This document shows, one piece after another, positions 54,208-64,000 of a stretch of DNA of 64,000 nt. The stretch covers positions 33,950,808-34,014,807 of the forward strand of contig CM053249.1 of the NCBI GenBank assembly GCA_028583405.1, given 5' to 3'. Each line of letters opens with the position of its first letter. Within the stretch, counting starts at the first letter, position 1. This DNA is from Pogonophryne albipinna. Its lineage: Eukaryota > Chordata > Actinopteri > Perciformes > Artedidraconidae. The translations under genes were made by a program, and so were the position numbers. Under the pieces are notes generated by a model. It had not been told where the DNA came from, made no database searches, and saw nothing but the letters and a program-made list of their open reading frames with translations.

Positions 54208-55348
54208 GCTCCCAACATTTGAATCATCAGTTCTTCCTCATTTTCCTCAATTGTTCATATTTGGTTTATTAAAATAATGATATTGTGGTCATTGTTAAAA
54301 AATGTCTGCTATTATTATGAGTGTTATTATTTGTATAATGCACTTTCTGCCTTCCTGTCATTAGGAGTTAGAAATGTAATGGCTATGTAATAGATTAGAT
54401 TAGAACCTTCATTATCCTAAACTGCTGGGACATTTCCCTTTAGCCAATACCTTTATATTCTACTCTTCACTTACTTGTCAGCATAGGTCGGCATTGATGT
54501 ACAGAGCCGACAGAAGACCTTGTTTATATTGCCATCATATTGAGAGGTGCAGCCAGTGACGCGTCCTAAAACCAGGAAGTAAGCTGCTGGTTCCCTCGAC
54601 AAAAAGCAATGGGATTTCTCCACAGGGTTTTGGAAAATAGCTGGAAATAAGGTCTGTGGAAAACAAACCTGTTTGATAAATGCACGTTTTGTTCAGCCGG
54701 ATAATCTCCACATGTCTACCCTACTTTTATAATTTTCGAATCATAAATCTAATCGATAGATTATAAAAGGGGTTTTAGGACGCGTCACTGCACCACTCTA
54801 GCCAACTCCATCGATCAAGCTGGCTGAAACTTTCTCTCCCTCTTCTTCTCATACTCCCTGTCACTCTCCTTTAAATCCTCCGGTGACTTTCTTTTATTCG
54901 AAGATTGTTTTTTACCCGGCTACCGCTGGTATTAAAAACATTTTGGTTAGGTGGCGCGATAGTCTGTAGTGAAGGAGCGCGCTCCCGCTCACGGGAGCCT
55001 GCTCGCGCTGTGCTCCCGCTCACGGGAGCCTGCTCGCGCTGTGCTCCCGCTCACGGGAGCCTGCTCGCGCTGTGCTCCCTCTCACGGGAGCCTGCTCGCG
55101 CTGTGCTCCGCAGCAAACAGCTGTTTGCTTTTCTCCCAACAACGACAACCGACTCACGGAACGCTATGTTGTAGCGTTAAACGAAACAATTTAACAAAAT
55201 TGCTAGTCAAAATACCTATACCACAGGACCTTTTTTTTAAACCAATATTTTTAGTGGCCCGAGCAGGCAAGTGGAAAGTACGTTATGCTGGCCCGGGGTG
55301 TCTAAATAGTGCTTCCGGGCCAGCGGGCCATTTATAATGTCGAGTCCT
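54208..55348 (+). mobile_element. hAT-type element, copy 2 (left end missing)
   Basis: Direct copy of 9508-10551, very similar throughout, including the nested MITE (54554-54790). It starts abruptly at CAACATTTGAATCATCAG, so the first about 185 bp and the left TIR are missing. The right end reads ATGTCGAGTCCTG. It differs by a minisatellite expansion at 54985-55105. Confidence 0.82.
54985..55105. repeat. 30-bp tandem expansion specific to hAT copy 2
   Basis: Four units of GCTCACGGGAGCCTGCTCGC plus GCTGTGCTCC, where copy 1 (10285-10315) has one. The expansion multiplies a GCTCCCGCTCACGGGAGC inverted motif and lengthens the local open frame from 91 to 122 codons without breaking it. Confidence 0.92.
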
Positions 55349-56134
55349 GCTGTAACACTAACCTGATCAAGAAAATAAATGTGGAATGATTATCAACTTC
55401 ATATATATTTTATATATACAGCTCTGGGAAGAATTAAGAGCCCACTGCAGCATTATCAGCTTCTCTGGTTTTACTATTTATAGGTGTCTGTAAAATGAAA
55501 ATGTTTTTATTTTATTCTATAAACTACTGACAACATTTCTCTGTGTTGGAATTCGACAGACACTGGAATGGAATGGCTGCAATAGATTGAGATTGAAGAA
55601 CATTTTCGAGTGGTCCCTTTTTTCTTTTGCTCGCTCACTCAGTCACTATTGCGCACATTTATCCCACTTGCTCTCGTTTATTTTTGCCATGAAAGGCCTT
55701 CTGACATAGAGGCCCAGTCAGAAAGTAAAAATCAAATGTTTTACTATATCCATTCTTAACAACTTTGCTTGAGCTAGATGGATACCATCATGGGGTTGAG
55801 GAACGATGTGGAGGGGAATTCATCAGGACTTAGGAAAGATAAGATCAGACTGCACATGAGTCTGCTGTGGTGAAACTACAATGTTCCATACATGGACTAC
55901 AATAAATGCTTCTAGAAACCCTGAGCTTTCCTTTTAGTTTTATTCAAAGCGACTTGCATGCACTTCAGTTCCATAGACATGCCGACTGGTGCAATTTGCG
56001 GTTAGATATCTTGCCTAAGGAGTAGGACACTTTGACATGTTTTCAGGAGGTGGGATCAAACGGCTGACAGCGTACCAACCCCCTACAGCTATAGAATCGT
56101 GAACAACAGTGACAAATAGAACTTTATTAGCAAG
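55349..56134. other. Intergenic/intronic sequence with a LINE-tail remnant
   Basis: 55935-56100 (TATTCAAAGCGACTTGCATG, TTGCGGTTAGATATCTTGCC, GGTGGGATCAAACGGCTGAC) resembles the 3' region of the fish LINE group also seen at 16150-16200. Nothing else recognised. Confidence 0.45.
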
Positions 56135-56965
56135 TGTTACAGCCGCTGCTACCTTGTGCCCTTAACTCTGTTTGTGTGTGTGTATGTAAATGAGCTGTGC
56201 CGTTCCTATGCTGTCAGTGGCCGTCTCGACCGCGCAACATCTGCGGTGATTGGACGGACGTCACCCAATCCCTGCCCGCTTCTGCCACGTCATCCGGGGG
56301 AGGAGTATAAAGGCCGGGCACGGACACCATTCGGGAGGCTCTGTATTGTGTGACAGACGCCTCAAACCTCTCATTGTGATACTGCCATCGTTCTGTGATT
56401 CCTTAGACTGTTTAGCAGTGTGTATTCTGTGCCTCGTTAGACTGCTTAGCAGTGTGTTCAGTAGGGTTTCTGTGCGAGCACACTGATTAGCAGTGTGTCG
56501 TAGTGTTCTGTGTTAGTATAGGGTTTGTGTGTGCGTATTGCTTAGATCCAGGTTGCTCGGCTCCTGTAGAACAGCATTTGTGATTATTGACATTGTGAAA
56601 CAGCTTAGACCCAGGTTAGCTTAGCGCCTGTAGATCAGCCTTTGTGGAAGTATTGCTTAGACCCAGGTGATTAGCCCTGTTGACCAGCAACAGCTGGGTT
56701 CCCACCCCGTCTCAGACTGTTTAGTGTTTTGTTCCACTTTAGAAGTGAGGTACGTTCTTTCTTTTGTATCATATTGTGTAACTCTCTTTTGGAGTTCCCC
56801 TTTTGTTAAAATCTTAACAGTTTGGTCCGTCGTTGGTCCAGGCTGTCGTGTATATTATTGTGTTCATTGTTTTGGGTTACAAATAAATCACCGGTAACAT
56901 ATACCAAATCCAATCTGGTCGTGTCGTGTCCCTTTGGTCCCCCTAGCCCAATAGGGAACGTAACA
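56135..56965 (+). mobile_element. Solo LTR, copy 2
   Basis: Same family and orientation as 5319-6110. It begins TGTTACAGCC, ends GGGAACGTAACA, and has exact 5-bp flanks GCAAG (56130-56134 and 56966-56970). TATAAAGG is at 56306-56313 and AATAAA at 56882-56887. It is about 40 bp longer, mainly from a duplicated GCAGTGTGT-type segment at 56455-56500. No internal genes remain. Confidence 0.92.
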
Positions 56966-57341
56966 GCAAGTTTGGAAAATAAATAAAAAAGGGAAGTGAC
57001 AGCAAATAGTTGTCACATTCAAAATGGTTGCTTGTGCTCACCCTACTGTCCACTTAAATAATTGACATGAATCCCAATTACATAACTTTATCAAAACAAT
57101 TGCATCAATAACACTTCATGCGATATATGAATTACTTGCGAATCTTACAAATCTACTACTTTGCATATTGGTATTCAAAGAGCTTATCAACCTCCACATT
57201 AACAACACTGAAATGTTGACTTTTGATTTGATCATTTTACAAGTAGTTAGCGTAACATCCATAGTTTGCCTTTTGGTTACACATATTGATGAAAGTTCCA
57301 AACATAAAAGCCCTTTAGCAGGTTTAAGCATAACATGTTAT

Positions 57342-59242
57342 CAGTGTTGGGTGTAACGCGTTACAAAAGTAACGGAGTTACAGTAATATATTACTTTTTG
57401 CTGTAACGAAGTAATGTAACGCATTACTAATGAAATGTGGGTAATATATTACCCGTTACAATGCTCAGTAACGCAGTTACAACACATTTAAATCCGAAAT
57501 TAAATGGTGTTTTGTTTTTTAAGAATGTACTAACATAGCGAGACATTCCGACACCAGACAAATTGTGCGGGTAGATTAGTAAACCTGGTGTTTACCCTTC
57601 AGGCTTCGCGTCGGGATATTCGGGCAGTTAAATGTTATGCACCCTCTATTCAAAAAAGAGAACGGAGCGAAAAATACAAACAACAAATTGTGTCAGGTGC
57701 GCGTGACCTGCTCCGCTGCGCGTGCATCATTTCCAAAGTGCTTCCACAGCAGTGACACACATCTGTGGATAATCATTTATACGAAAATGGTTAAAGCAAC
57801 CATCACTAAACGCCAGCAACACTGCATCTACTGCAGACAACAGGCCAGATGGGGACATCACGTTACCCTCCGTTGTGGACACTAGCTTACTCCCGCCTGA
57901 CTCGCCGCCTTCAACCCTGGGAGCAGCACTCTTCGTTGCCCGAAACTACGCAGCCCCTCTGCGGCCCGCAGGTGCCAGGATACCACGGCAAAACAGAGCC
58001 TGCCCAGGTATATCTAAACAAGTACCCGCCTGTACAGTGGGGTTCGGCGGTCATGTTGCAGCTCGTGGTATACAAATAGACAATGGCTAGAATATTCATG
58101 TGAAAATAGTGCCATATTCTGCCATGCCTGTAGAAATGTTGGGTCAAACATAATGCATACAATAGCACAGATGCCTTCACCACGAATGGCTACAAAAAGA
58201 TCTCATATCCCAAGCTTATCAACAAGCTAATGTTGCAGCTGAAATGTTCTCCAGGTCACAAAGTCAACCTCACAGGAAGATGTGATACCAGTTTTCAAGC
58301 ACAGTAAATATTCTCTTCCCAGAGTATATGATGGGACCAAAGTGATGATTTAGTACATGGTTTTAATAATACTTTTGCTTTTCAATGTTTGCCATTTCAA
58401 ACCATGAGCTGGTTCAAATAATATTTGCCTTGATTTACAATATGTTCTCATTTGTGTTATCAGTACAGCTTTGAAGCTTTTGTGCTTTTCTTTGCCATAG
58501 TCCACTGGACTATATGAAATATTTCAGGATTGCACTTTTAACTCACTTGAAATGTTCTCACTTGCTTGGTTTCAAAACATAACAAATGCCATAATCTGTT
58601 CATTGGGGACCATCAATGCTATTTTTCATTGCTGTTGCCGGCCACTATTGCTCATGTAAACCTGCTACTGCTGCGCCCCCTGTAATCTCAGAGGCACCCC
58701 GAGTCATTTTGTTCTGGAATCGGGCCTGTACATGGCCATATACTAAACACACTACAGAGCCCATTCCGTGCCCTGTTATTGTTTACTTCCTGTCTGCCTT
58801 CTTCTGGTGATTTATCTGACGTCCAGCGCTCCGTCTTTTAACCTCTTTTCCTTTCTCTTTCTTTCCTTAGCAACCTTCATTATAGTCATTGACAGTGGTC
58901 TGTATACTGTATTAACAACATGTCACATGTTAAGAATTTACAATCAGAATCGAGTATTCAACTAAGCCGTGTAATACAAGTTGTTAGTAGCCTTAATGGC
59001 CTCCACAGTTGTTATGCTATACCACATTGCCCTTCACTGGATGTATAATGAGCTGCACTAAACTACATTTTAGCATTTAAAATACGGTTATTTTGGTGAA
59101 AGTAACTTAAAAAAGTAACTAAAGTAGTGTAACTCATTACATTTCAGAGACAGTAATTTTGTAATGTAACTTATTACTTTCAAAAGAGAGTAATAAGTAA
59201 TATGTAATATATTACATTTTGGAAGTAACTTGCCCAACACTG
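57342..59242. mobile_element. hAT-type element with exact 8-bp TSD
   Basis: CAGTGTTGGGTGTAACGCG at the left and GGAAGTAACTTGCCCAACACTG at the right. CATGTTAT is repeated exactly at 57334-57341 and 59243-59250. Subterminal arms are full of GTAACG/AGTAAC motifs, the hallmark of this abundant fish family. Internal frames (for example 57637-57885) show no transposase motif, so it is non-autonomous. Confidence 0.9.
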
Positions 59243-59344
59243 CATGTTATATGCATCATAGGCACTGTAACTTCCATGATCTGCGTTTGTGAGTCATGAT
59301 CAGATGTTTTCGTAGAAAATCGATTGGTGCGTCACTTTGATTGT

Positions 59345-59530
59345 TCAGGCTGCAAGGAATTGTGGGACAAGATTATCTCCTTTCCTTTTGTTGAGGATGG
59401 TCCAGTGTATCCTATGCTAGAGGAGATAATAAAGGAAGCATTGAGGCTCCTCCTCTAGAGGAAAGCTCTTGCCATGGCTGCTACTGAGAAACTTCCGGGT
59501 CATTTTACTCCATGAGGAACCTTCCTGAGA
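59345..59530 (-). repeat. Fragment related to the 50320-51384 element
   Basis: In reverse complement it shows GGAGTAAAATGACCCGGAAG, CAGTAGCAGCCATGG and CCCACAATTCCTTGCAGCC, parallel to 50355-50545. It ends about 40 bp before the syne3 acceptor. Confidence 0.65.
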
Positions 59531-59582
59531 GACTACTGACCTGAGTCTGACCTGTGTTTTTCTTTCAGGCCCGGGACTGGTC

Positions 59583-59717
59583 ATGACACAGCAGGAGTTC
59601 AAGGAGAGCCTGGAGGCGGCCCTCTCCTGGATGCGGGTCGTCCAGGAGAGGCTGAAGGCCAACGACAACACCCAGGGGCCCCGTGACGCCCTGGAGGGCC
59701 GACTCAGGGAGACAGAG
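59583..59717 (+). CDS. syne3: Nesprin-3, first coding exon
   Basis: The exon begins at 59569 (acceptor TTTCAG at 59563-59568), 14 nt of 5' UTR precede the ATG, and the donor GTGAGA follows 59717; 45 codons, ending in phase 0. The peptide is MTQQEFKESLEAALSWMRVV, QERLKANDNTQGPRDALEGR, LRETE. From memory human nesprin-3 starts MTQQPQDDFDRSVEDAQAWM and has VNDNTQGPRAALEARLWETE, so the match is specific. Nesprin-3 is an outer-nuclear-membrane protein whose N-terminal region binds plectin and whose C-terminal KASH peptide binds SUN proteins. Here the first spectrin repeat begins. Confidence 0.95.
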
Positions 59718-60852
59718 GTGAGATACTTCACCTTCTGTTGGACCCTTTGGTGACCCCTGACCCCTGATGCTACTTCAGTCTTTCATTAGACTCCAGAGTG
59801 GGACAACTGTTCTTTAAACGGAGTACAGTGTCTGAAGAAACTTCCAATTTCTCTTGACATGTTACTATATATAGAAATACAATTTAGGAATCACAGAGAA
59901 AAATGAATATTCCAGAAATTCTCCATGGGATACATCCTCATAAGAAGGGGAATATAACACACCACTGGATTAATGGCAGACCTTCAGAAACAAAGTGCCT
60001 GCAGACTGTTAAAGATGCAAGGTGTAATATCTAGCATTAGCTCTATAGAAAATATGGGGCAGCATCTACTACTGGGTCCATACAATCTCGATTTATAGTA
60101 ATCCGTTTGAAAAGAAGAATCAAAATACCAAATAGCAACAAAGCGAGACTATGCAAATTCCATTTAAGTGCAGACTGTTGAGGCCAATAAAGTAAAGTAA
60201 AAATAACACAGCTCTGAGATGTTCACGTGTGGGTCTATATTAAAGTAAGCCAGTGTTGTGTTAATTTAGCAAATCTTTGTAGTGGCATACATGTAATGGT
60301 GGTTCTACAACCTCCATGTCAGTCCGTCATGTCATTGGGCGCAACATTTTTTTTTGCTCGACGTAAATCCACATGCCAGGAAGATCACTTGAATAACCCT
60401 AATTTGCATCCTACGGGCGTAAAAGATGTGAAACGTGCCAAAAGAAAAAACATATCTATGGGCCCATATGATCTGGGTACTTTTTTCTCAACAGTCAGGC
60501 AATTCTACCTTCATGCGCCACTAAGCAACTTTCATAAGACCCCGCCTCAAAGGCTGTATCCACCTCTCTTTACACATCGTGCATAGTGCAGACTCAATAT
60601 CACTGCTATAGGCACAAGGGCTATTTCAGTGAGCATGCTTCGTCAAGTAGAAACGTAACATATTGACGTCTTTGACATAATTTTAGCCTTTTCACATTCT
60701 GGTGATATTCTTAATTTACATTATTAACCTTTGAACCCCTTCTAGTTAATTCACAGGCATGTTACCATTTGAGGGTAGTGCTTCGAGATACTTCTAATGT
60801 TGTTTACATTTGACATTGACTGTAACGCTGCTCCCTGTGTTCTGATGAACAG
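59718..60852. other. syne3 intron
   Basis: 60290-60586 is copy 4 of the repeat family of 4040-7165 (CTGGGTACTTTTTTCTCAAC, TTCATGCGCCACTAAGCAAC, AGGCTGTATCCA). The rest shows nothing recognisable. Acceptor TGATGAACAG ends at 60852. Confidence 0.6.
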
Positions 60853-61025
60853 AAAATCCACCACTCGGTGCACGAGGGCCGTCTGAAGATGGACAAGGCG
60901 CTGGTGGCAGCTGAGAACCTTTTGAAGAGCGAAGATGAAGAGCTGAGGAACCACACCCACGCTAAGCTCAAAGACCTGAAAAGCCTGTGGGAGGAGACCT
61001 CCACCTACATCATCCACTGTCACAG
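60853..61025 (+). CDS. syne3: Nesprin-3, second coding exon
   Basis: 173 nt in phase 0, with two bases (AG) carried to the next exon; donor GTACTG. The peptide is KIHHSVHEGRLKMDKALVAA, ENLLKSEDEELRNHTHAKLK, DLKSLWEETSTYIIHCH. The heptad-like LK.LW..T..YI.HCHS pattern is the middle helix of spectrin repeat 1 and parallels human LKDIKAQWEETVTYMTHCHS. Rich in Lys/Glu as expected for a coiled-coil bundle. Confidence 0.95.
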
Positions 61026-61217
61026 GTACTGCACACTACAGCTTACAGGAGATCTGCAATAATATCAGGAAGAATCATGTGACATGACGGGTGAACTTTA
61101 GGATTTTAGCCTTTACAGACCATTAACATGCACACAAATCTATATACAGGGTGTCCGTGGGGTCTTAAAAAGTATTAAAAGTTGATAAATCAATTTAGCG
61201 AAATTTAAGGCTATTAA

Positions 61218-61289
61218 AAAATATTAAACGGCATTTTCAAAGGTATTATTCTTCTTAATAATACCTTTGAAAATGCCGTTTAATATTTT
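61218..61289. repeat. Perfect 33-bp inverted repeat with a 6-nt loop
   Basis: 61218-61250 and 61257-61289 are exact reverse complements (core AACGGCATTTTCAAAGG), separated by CTTCTT. The transcript in either direction would form an uninterrupted 33-bp hairpin. It lies in a syne3 intron. Confidence 0.95.
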
Positions 61290-61577
61290 GCTTCTTCAAC
61301 GACAACATGAAACACCCTTTAATTGACTGAAACGACATGTCGGGGAAACCCCCTCAAGGCGTCCCGTAAAATGCTGCTTCTTATTTTAAGTTTCGTTGCC
61401 TCGCTCTGGGGGGGGAAAGAGTCTGTCGATGGGGATCAAAGCTGTCCGGTCCCACATGCTAAGTGCTAGGCAGAAAGCCGCGGCGTTTAAGTCCCTGACT
61501 CACACCGCTGCAGTGCAGACTCTCTGCACGGAGGAGCCGCGGAGGAAGAGACACACGTGCACTAGTAAGCCGAACTA

Positions 61578-63186
61578 CACTGAACAAAAATATAAATGCA
61601 ACACTTTTGTTTTTACTCCCATTTTTCATGAGATGAACTCAAAGATCTAAAACATTTTCTATATACACAAAATAACCATTTCTCTCAAATATTGTTCACA
61701 AATCTGAAAAAATCTGTGATAGTGAGCAATTCTCCTTTGCCGAGATAATCCATCCCACCTCACAGGTGTGGCATATCAAGATGCTGATTAGACAGCATTA
61801 TTATTGCACAGGTGTGCCTTAGGCTGGCCACAATAAAAGGCCACTCTGAAATGTTCAGTTTTATCACACAGCACAATGCCACAGATGTCAAGTTTTGAGG
61901 GAGCGTGCAATTGGCATGCTGACAGCAGGAATGTCCACCAGAGCTGTTGCCCGTGAATTGAATGTTCATTTCTCTACCATAAGCCGTCTCCAAAGGCGTT
62001 TCAGAGAATTTTGCAGTACATCCAACCGGCCTCACAACCGCAGACCACGTGTAACCACACCAGCCCAGGACCTCCACATCCAGCATGTTCACCTCCAAGA
62101 TCGTCTGAGACCAGCCACTCGGACAGCTGCTGCAACAATCGGTTTGCATATCCAAAGAATTCCCAGAAACCGTCTCAGGGAAGCTCATCTGCATGCTCGT
62201 CGTCCTCATCGGGGTCTCGACCTGACTCCGGTTCGTCGTCGTAACCGACTTGAGTGGGCAAATGCTCACATTCGCTGGTGTCTGGCACGTTGGAGAGGTG
62301 TTCTCTTCACGGATGAATCCCGGTTTTCACTGTTCAGGGCAGATGGCAGACAGCGTGTGTGGCGTCGTGTGGGTGAGCGGTTTTCTGATGTCAATGTTGT
62401 GAATCGAGTGGCCCATGGTGGTGGTGGGGTTATGGTATGGGCAGGCGTATGTTATGGACGACGAACACAGGTGCATTTTATTGATGGCATTGTGAATGCA
62501 CAGAGATACCGTGACGAGATCCTGAGGCCCATTGTTGTGCCATTCATCCACGACCATCACCTCATGTTGCAGCATGATAATGCACGGCCCCATGTTGCAT
62601 GGATCTGTACACAATTCCTGGAGGCTGAAAACCTCCCAGTTCTTGCATGGCCAGCATACTCACCGGACATGTCACCCATTGAGCATGTTTGGGATGCTCT
62701 GGATCGGCGTATACGACAGCGTGTTCCAGTTCCTGCCAATATCCAGCAACTTGGCACAGCCATTGAAGAGGAGTGGACCAACATTCAACAGGCCACAATC
62801 AACAACCTGATCAACTCTATGCGAAGGAGATGTGTTGCACTGCGTGAGGCAAATGGTGGTCACACCAGATACTGACTGGTTTTCGGACCCCCCCAATAAA
62901 GCAAAACTGCACGTTTCAGAGTGGCCTTTATTGTGGCCAGCCTAAGGCACACCTGTGCAATAATCATGCTGTCTAATCAGCATCTTGATATGCCACACCT
63001 GTGAGGTGGGATGGAATATCTCGGCAAAGGAGAAGTGCTCACTATCACAGATTTTTTCAGATTTGTGAACAATATTTGAGAGAAATGGTTATTTTGTGTA
63101 TATAGAAAATGTTTTAGATCTTTGAGTTCATCTCATGAAAAATGGGAGCAAAAACAAAAGTGTTGCGTTTATATTTTTGTTCAGTG
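61578..63186 (+). mobile_element. Tc1-like transposon with about 276-bp TIRs
   Basis: Both ends are CACTGAACAAAAATATAA in inverted orientation and sit between TA dinucleotides (61576-61577, 63187-63188). Arms 61578-61854 and 62911-63186 are nearly identical inverted repeats. They include inner GAGGTGGGATGGA and GGCCACAATAAA segments, so it is of the long IR/DR type. One gene occupies the middle. High arm identity suggests a fairly young insertion. Confidence 0.95.
61895..62875 (+). pseudogene. Tc1 transposase, near-intact, start frameshifted
   Basis: The frame is open for 326 codons from 61895 to TGA at 62873-62875, with no internal stop. Paired helix-turn-helix: RERAIGMLTAGMSTRAVARE, LNVHFSTISRLQRRFREF, then GRPR-like RRPRVTTPAQ. 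DDE catalytic core: VLFTDESRFSLF (D), MLQHDNARPHVA (D) and SPDMSPIEHVWDALDRR (E), i.e. the DD34E triad is complete. Codon 61895 is TTG; the ATGs at 61876 and 61885 are in another frame, probably because two bases were lost near 61889. An AATAAA follows at 62895. Otherwise it looks functional. Confidence 0.92.
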
Positions 63187-63188
63187 TA

Positions 63189-63918
63189 TATCCGGTCACA
63201 GAGATCTGCTATTTTAAAGTAAAGTCAACACATATCGACCCTAAATATAGTCTATATTAAGAACGAGAAAAGTCTTAATCGTTTTTTGTAAACATATGAC
63301 AAATGTGTGAGGGTGATGACGTCAGAGCATCTTAGCCCCGGACAGCCCTGGCCCAATTGAACCCCTGGGTATTTGTGAGGGAGCTCCTATATGGCATTAC
63401 CCCGCTGAAGCTCACCAAAGTTTAATATATTTCATAGTTCAAAGTTTTGTCAATTGTTTTGTTTATTGGTCAAATACTGGTTTCTGTGGAGTTCTACTGG
63501 AATGAAAGAGCACAGAGTCTACAGAAGCAACAAAGCAGCATACTGCATTAAACCTGACCTTCACAGAGAGGTTGAAGTTCATGTGGAGAGGAGGCTTCAG
63601 TAGTCTGTCTGCACTCTGTTTAGTTGTGCTATCTTACAATCAATATAGTAAATGTGACGTAAAGTGTGTCGCCAATGTAACCGGTTAAAACTCAAAGTGG
63701 CGATGAGGTCTTAAAATGTATGGAAAGGGTCTTAAAAAAGGTCTTAAAAGGTATTACATTTGACATCAGGATTCCTGCATATACCCTGATGTAACCCCGA
63801 ATAGGGGCCCTTTAAGTGTAAAATCCGACCCCTCCTCCTCCACTGCATATACGGTAGTCTGTGGTGAACCATACCGAGATACCCAGCCTCACTCTTCTTC
63901 ATGTGTCTCCCCTCCCAG
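63189..63918. other. syne3 intron between Tc1 and exon 3
   Basis: Holds the right arm of the hAT-like element described above and about 130 bp of unique intron with a pyrimidine-rich CTTCTTCATGTGTCTCCCCT tract before CCCAG at 63914-63918. Confidence 0.6.
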
Positions 63919-64000
63919 TCGTATAGAGTGGGTGTGGCTGCACTGGGGCGAGTACCTGAAGGCCTACGAGGAGTTTGAGCTGTGGCTGACCAGGCAGCAG
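63919..64000 (+). CDS. syne3: Nesprin-3, third coding exon (cut by window end)
   Basis: T completes the AG carried over (AGT, Ser), followed by 27 codons: RIEWVWLHWGEYLKAYEEFE, LWLTRQQ. The RIEWVWLHWSEYL block is diagnostic of nesprin-3 in my recollection of the human protein. It closes the first spectrin repeat and starts the linker to the second. The gene continues beyond the window, with the remaining spectrin repeats, transmembrane helix and KASH end. Confidence 0.95.

Larger units (their letters stand above)
61145..63788. mobile_element. hAT-like element (CAGGGTGTCC / ACCCTG), split by a Tc1
   Basis: Left CAGGGTGTCCGTGGGGTCTT with AAAAAGTATTAAAAG. At the right, GGTCTTAAAAGGTATTACAT and TGACATCAGGATTCCTGCAT lead to ACCCTG. 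GGTCTTAAAAAGG motifs in both arms define a known style of fish hAT repeat. No matching 8-bp duplication is obvious (TCTATATA against ATGTAACC), so the right boundary is approximate. It contains the hairpin at 61218-61289 and a fragment of the CCAGGGGTTCAATTGGGCC repeat at 63308-63368. Confidence 0.55.

Noticed and set aside
57637..58090. Open frames in the 57342-59242 hAT as a transposase
   Set aside because: No BED finger, DDE or hATC motif; frames are short and overlap each other.
61218..61289. Pre-microRNA
   Set aside because: Perfect pairing with a 6-nt loop and repeat origin is not typical of conserved pre-miRNA; without small-RNA data I list it only as an inverted repeat.

Overview
The window is vertebrate nuclear DNA, almost certainly from a teleost. 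It holds the 3' part of one receptor gene, the 5' part of one nuclear-envelope gene, and a dense nest of fish-type transposable elements (hAT, Tc1, piggyBac-like, P-element-like, L2/CR1-group LINEs, solo LTRs). Coding sequence is in short exons with GT/AG splice sites; there are no operons, RBSs, tRNA, rRNA or CRISPR arrays.

Layout: (1) 2644-27084, plus strand: the last three coding exons of a GABA-A rho-type receptor subunit, best matched to rho2 (gabrr2): M1 at 2644-2796, M2-M3 at 8857-9065, cytoplasmic loop-M4-stop at 26749-27084. The introns (6.1 and 17.7 kb) are mostly mobile DNA. The second contains a 6.7-kb hAT-type insertion (15555-22229) whose exact 8-bp target duplication is confirmed by an unoccupied paralogous site at about 1794-1815 in this same window. 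A LINE and a second complete hAT element are nested inside it. (2) 27085-37300: intergenic repeats, including a 1.8-kb element with a 20-bp terminal inverted repeat and exact 8-bp target duplication, and a 0.78-kb palindrome. (3) 37565-44729: a head-to-head pair, an SGNH-hydrolase-like gene (minus) and a THAP9/P-element-like transposase (plus) with two in-frame stops and a piggyBac-like element in its intron. (4) 45300-59340: repeats, including a 1.8-kb inverted copy of the sequence at 1-1694, a second solo LTR and further hAT copies. (5) 59583-64000 and beyond, plus strand: the first three coding exons of syne3 (nesprin-3), with a Tc1 element in an intron.

The two host genes have no evident functional link: one encodes a GABA-gated chloride channel subunit, the other an outer-nuclear-membrane spectrin-repeat protein. 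The most unusual content is the divergent THAP-transposase/SGNH pair. Next come the nested insertion history, which can be dated in order from exact target-site duplications, and the long inverted repeats about 46 kb apart that bracket the 3' end of gabrr2. All family assignments come from reading motifs and from memory of the families; no database search was run.
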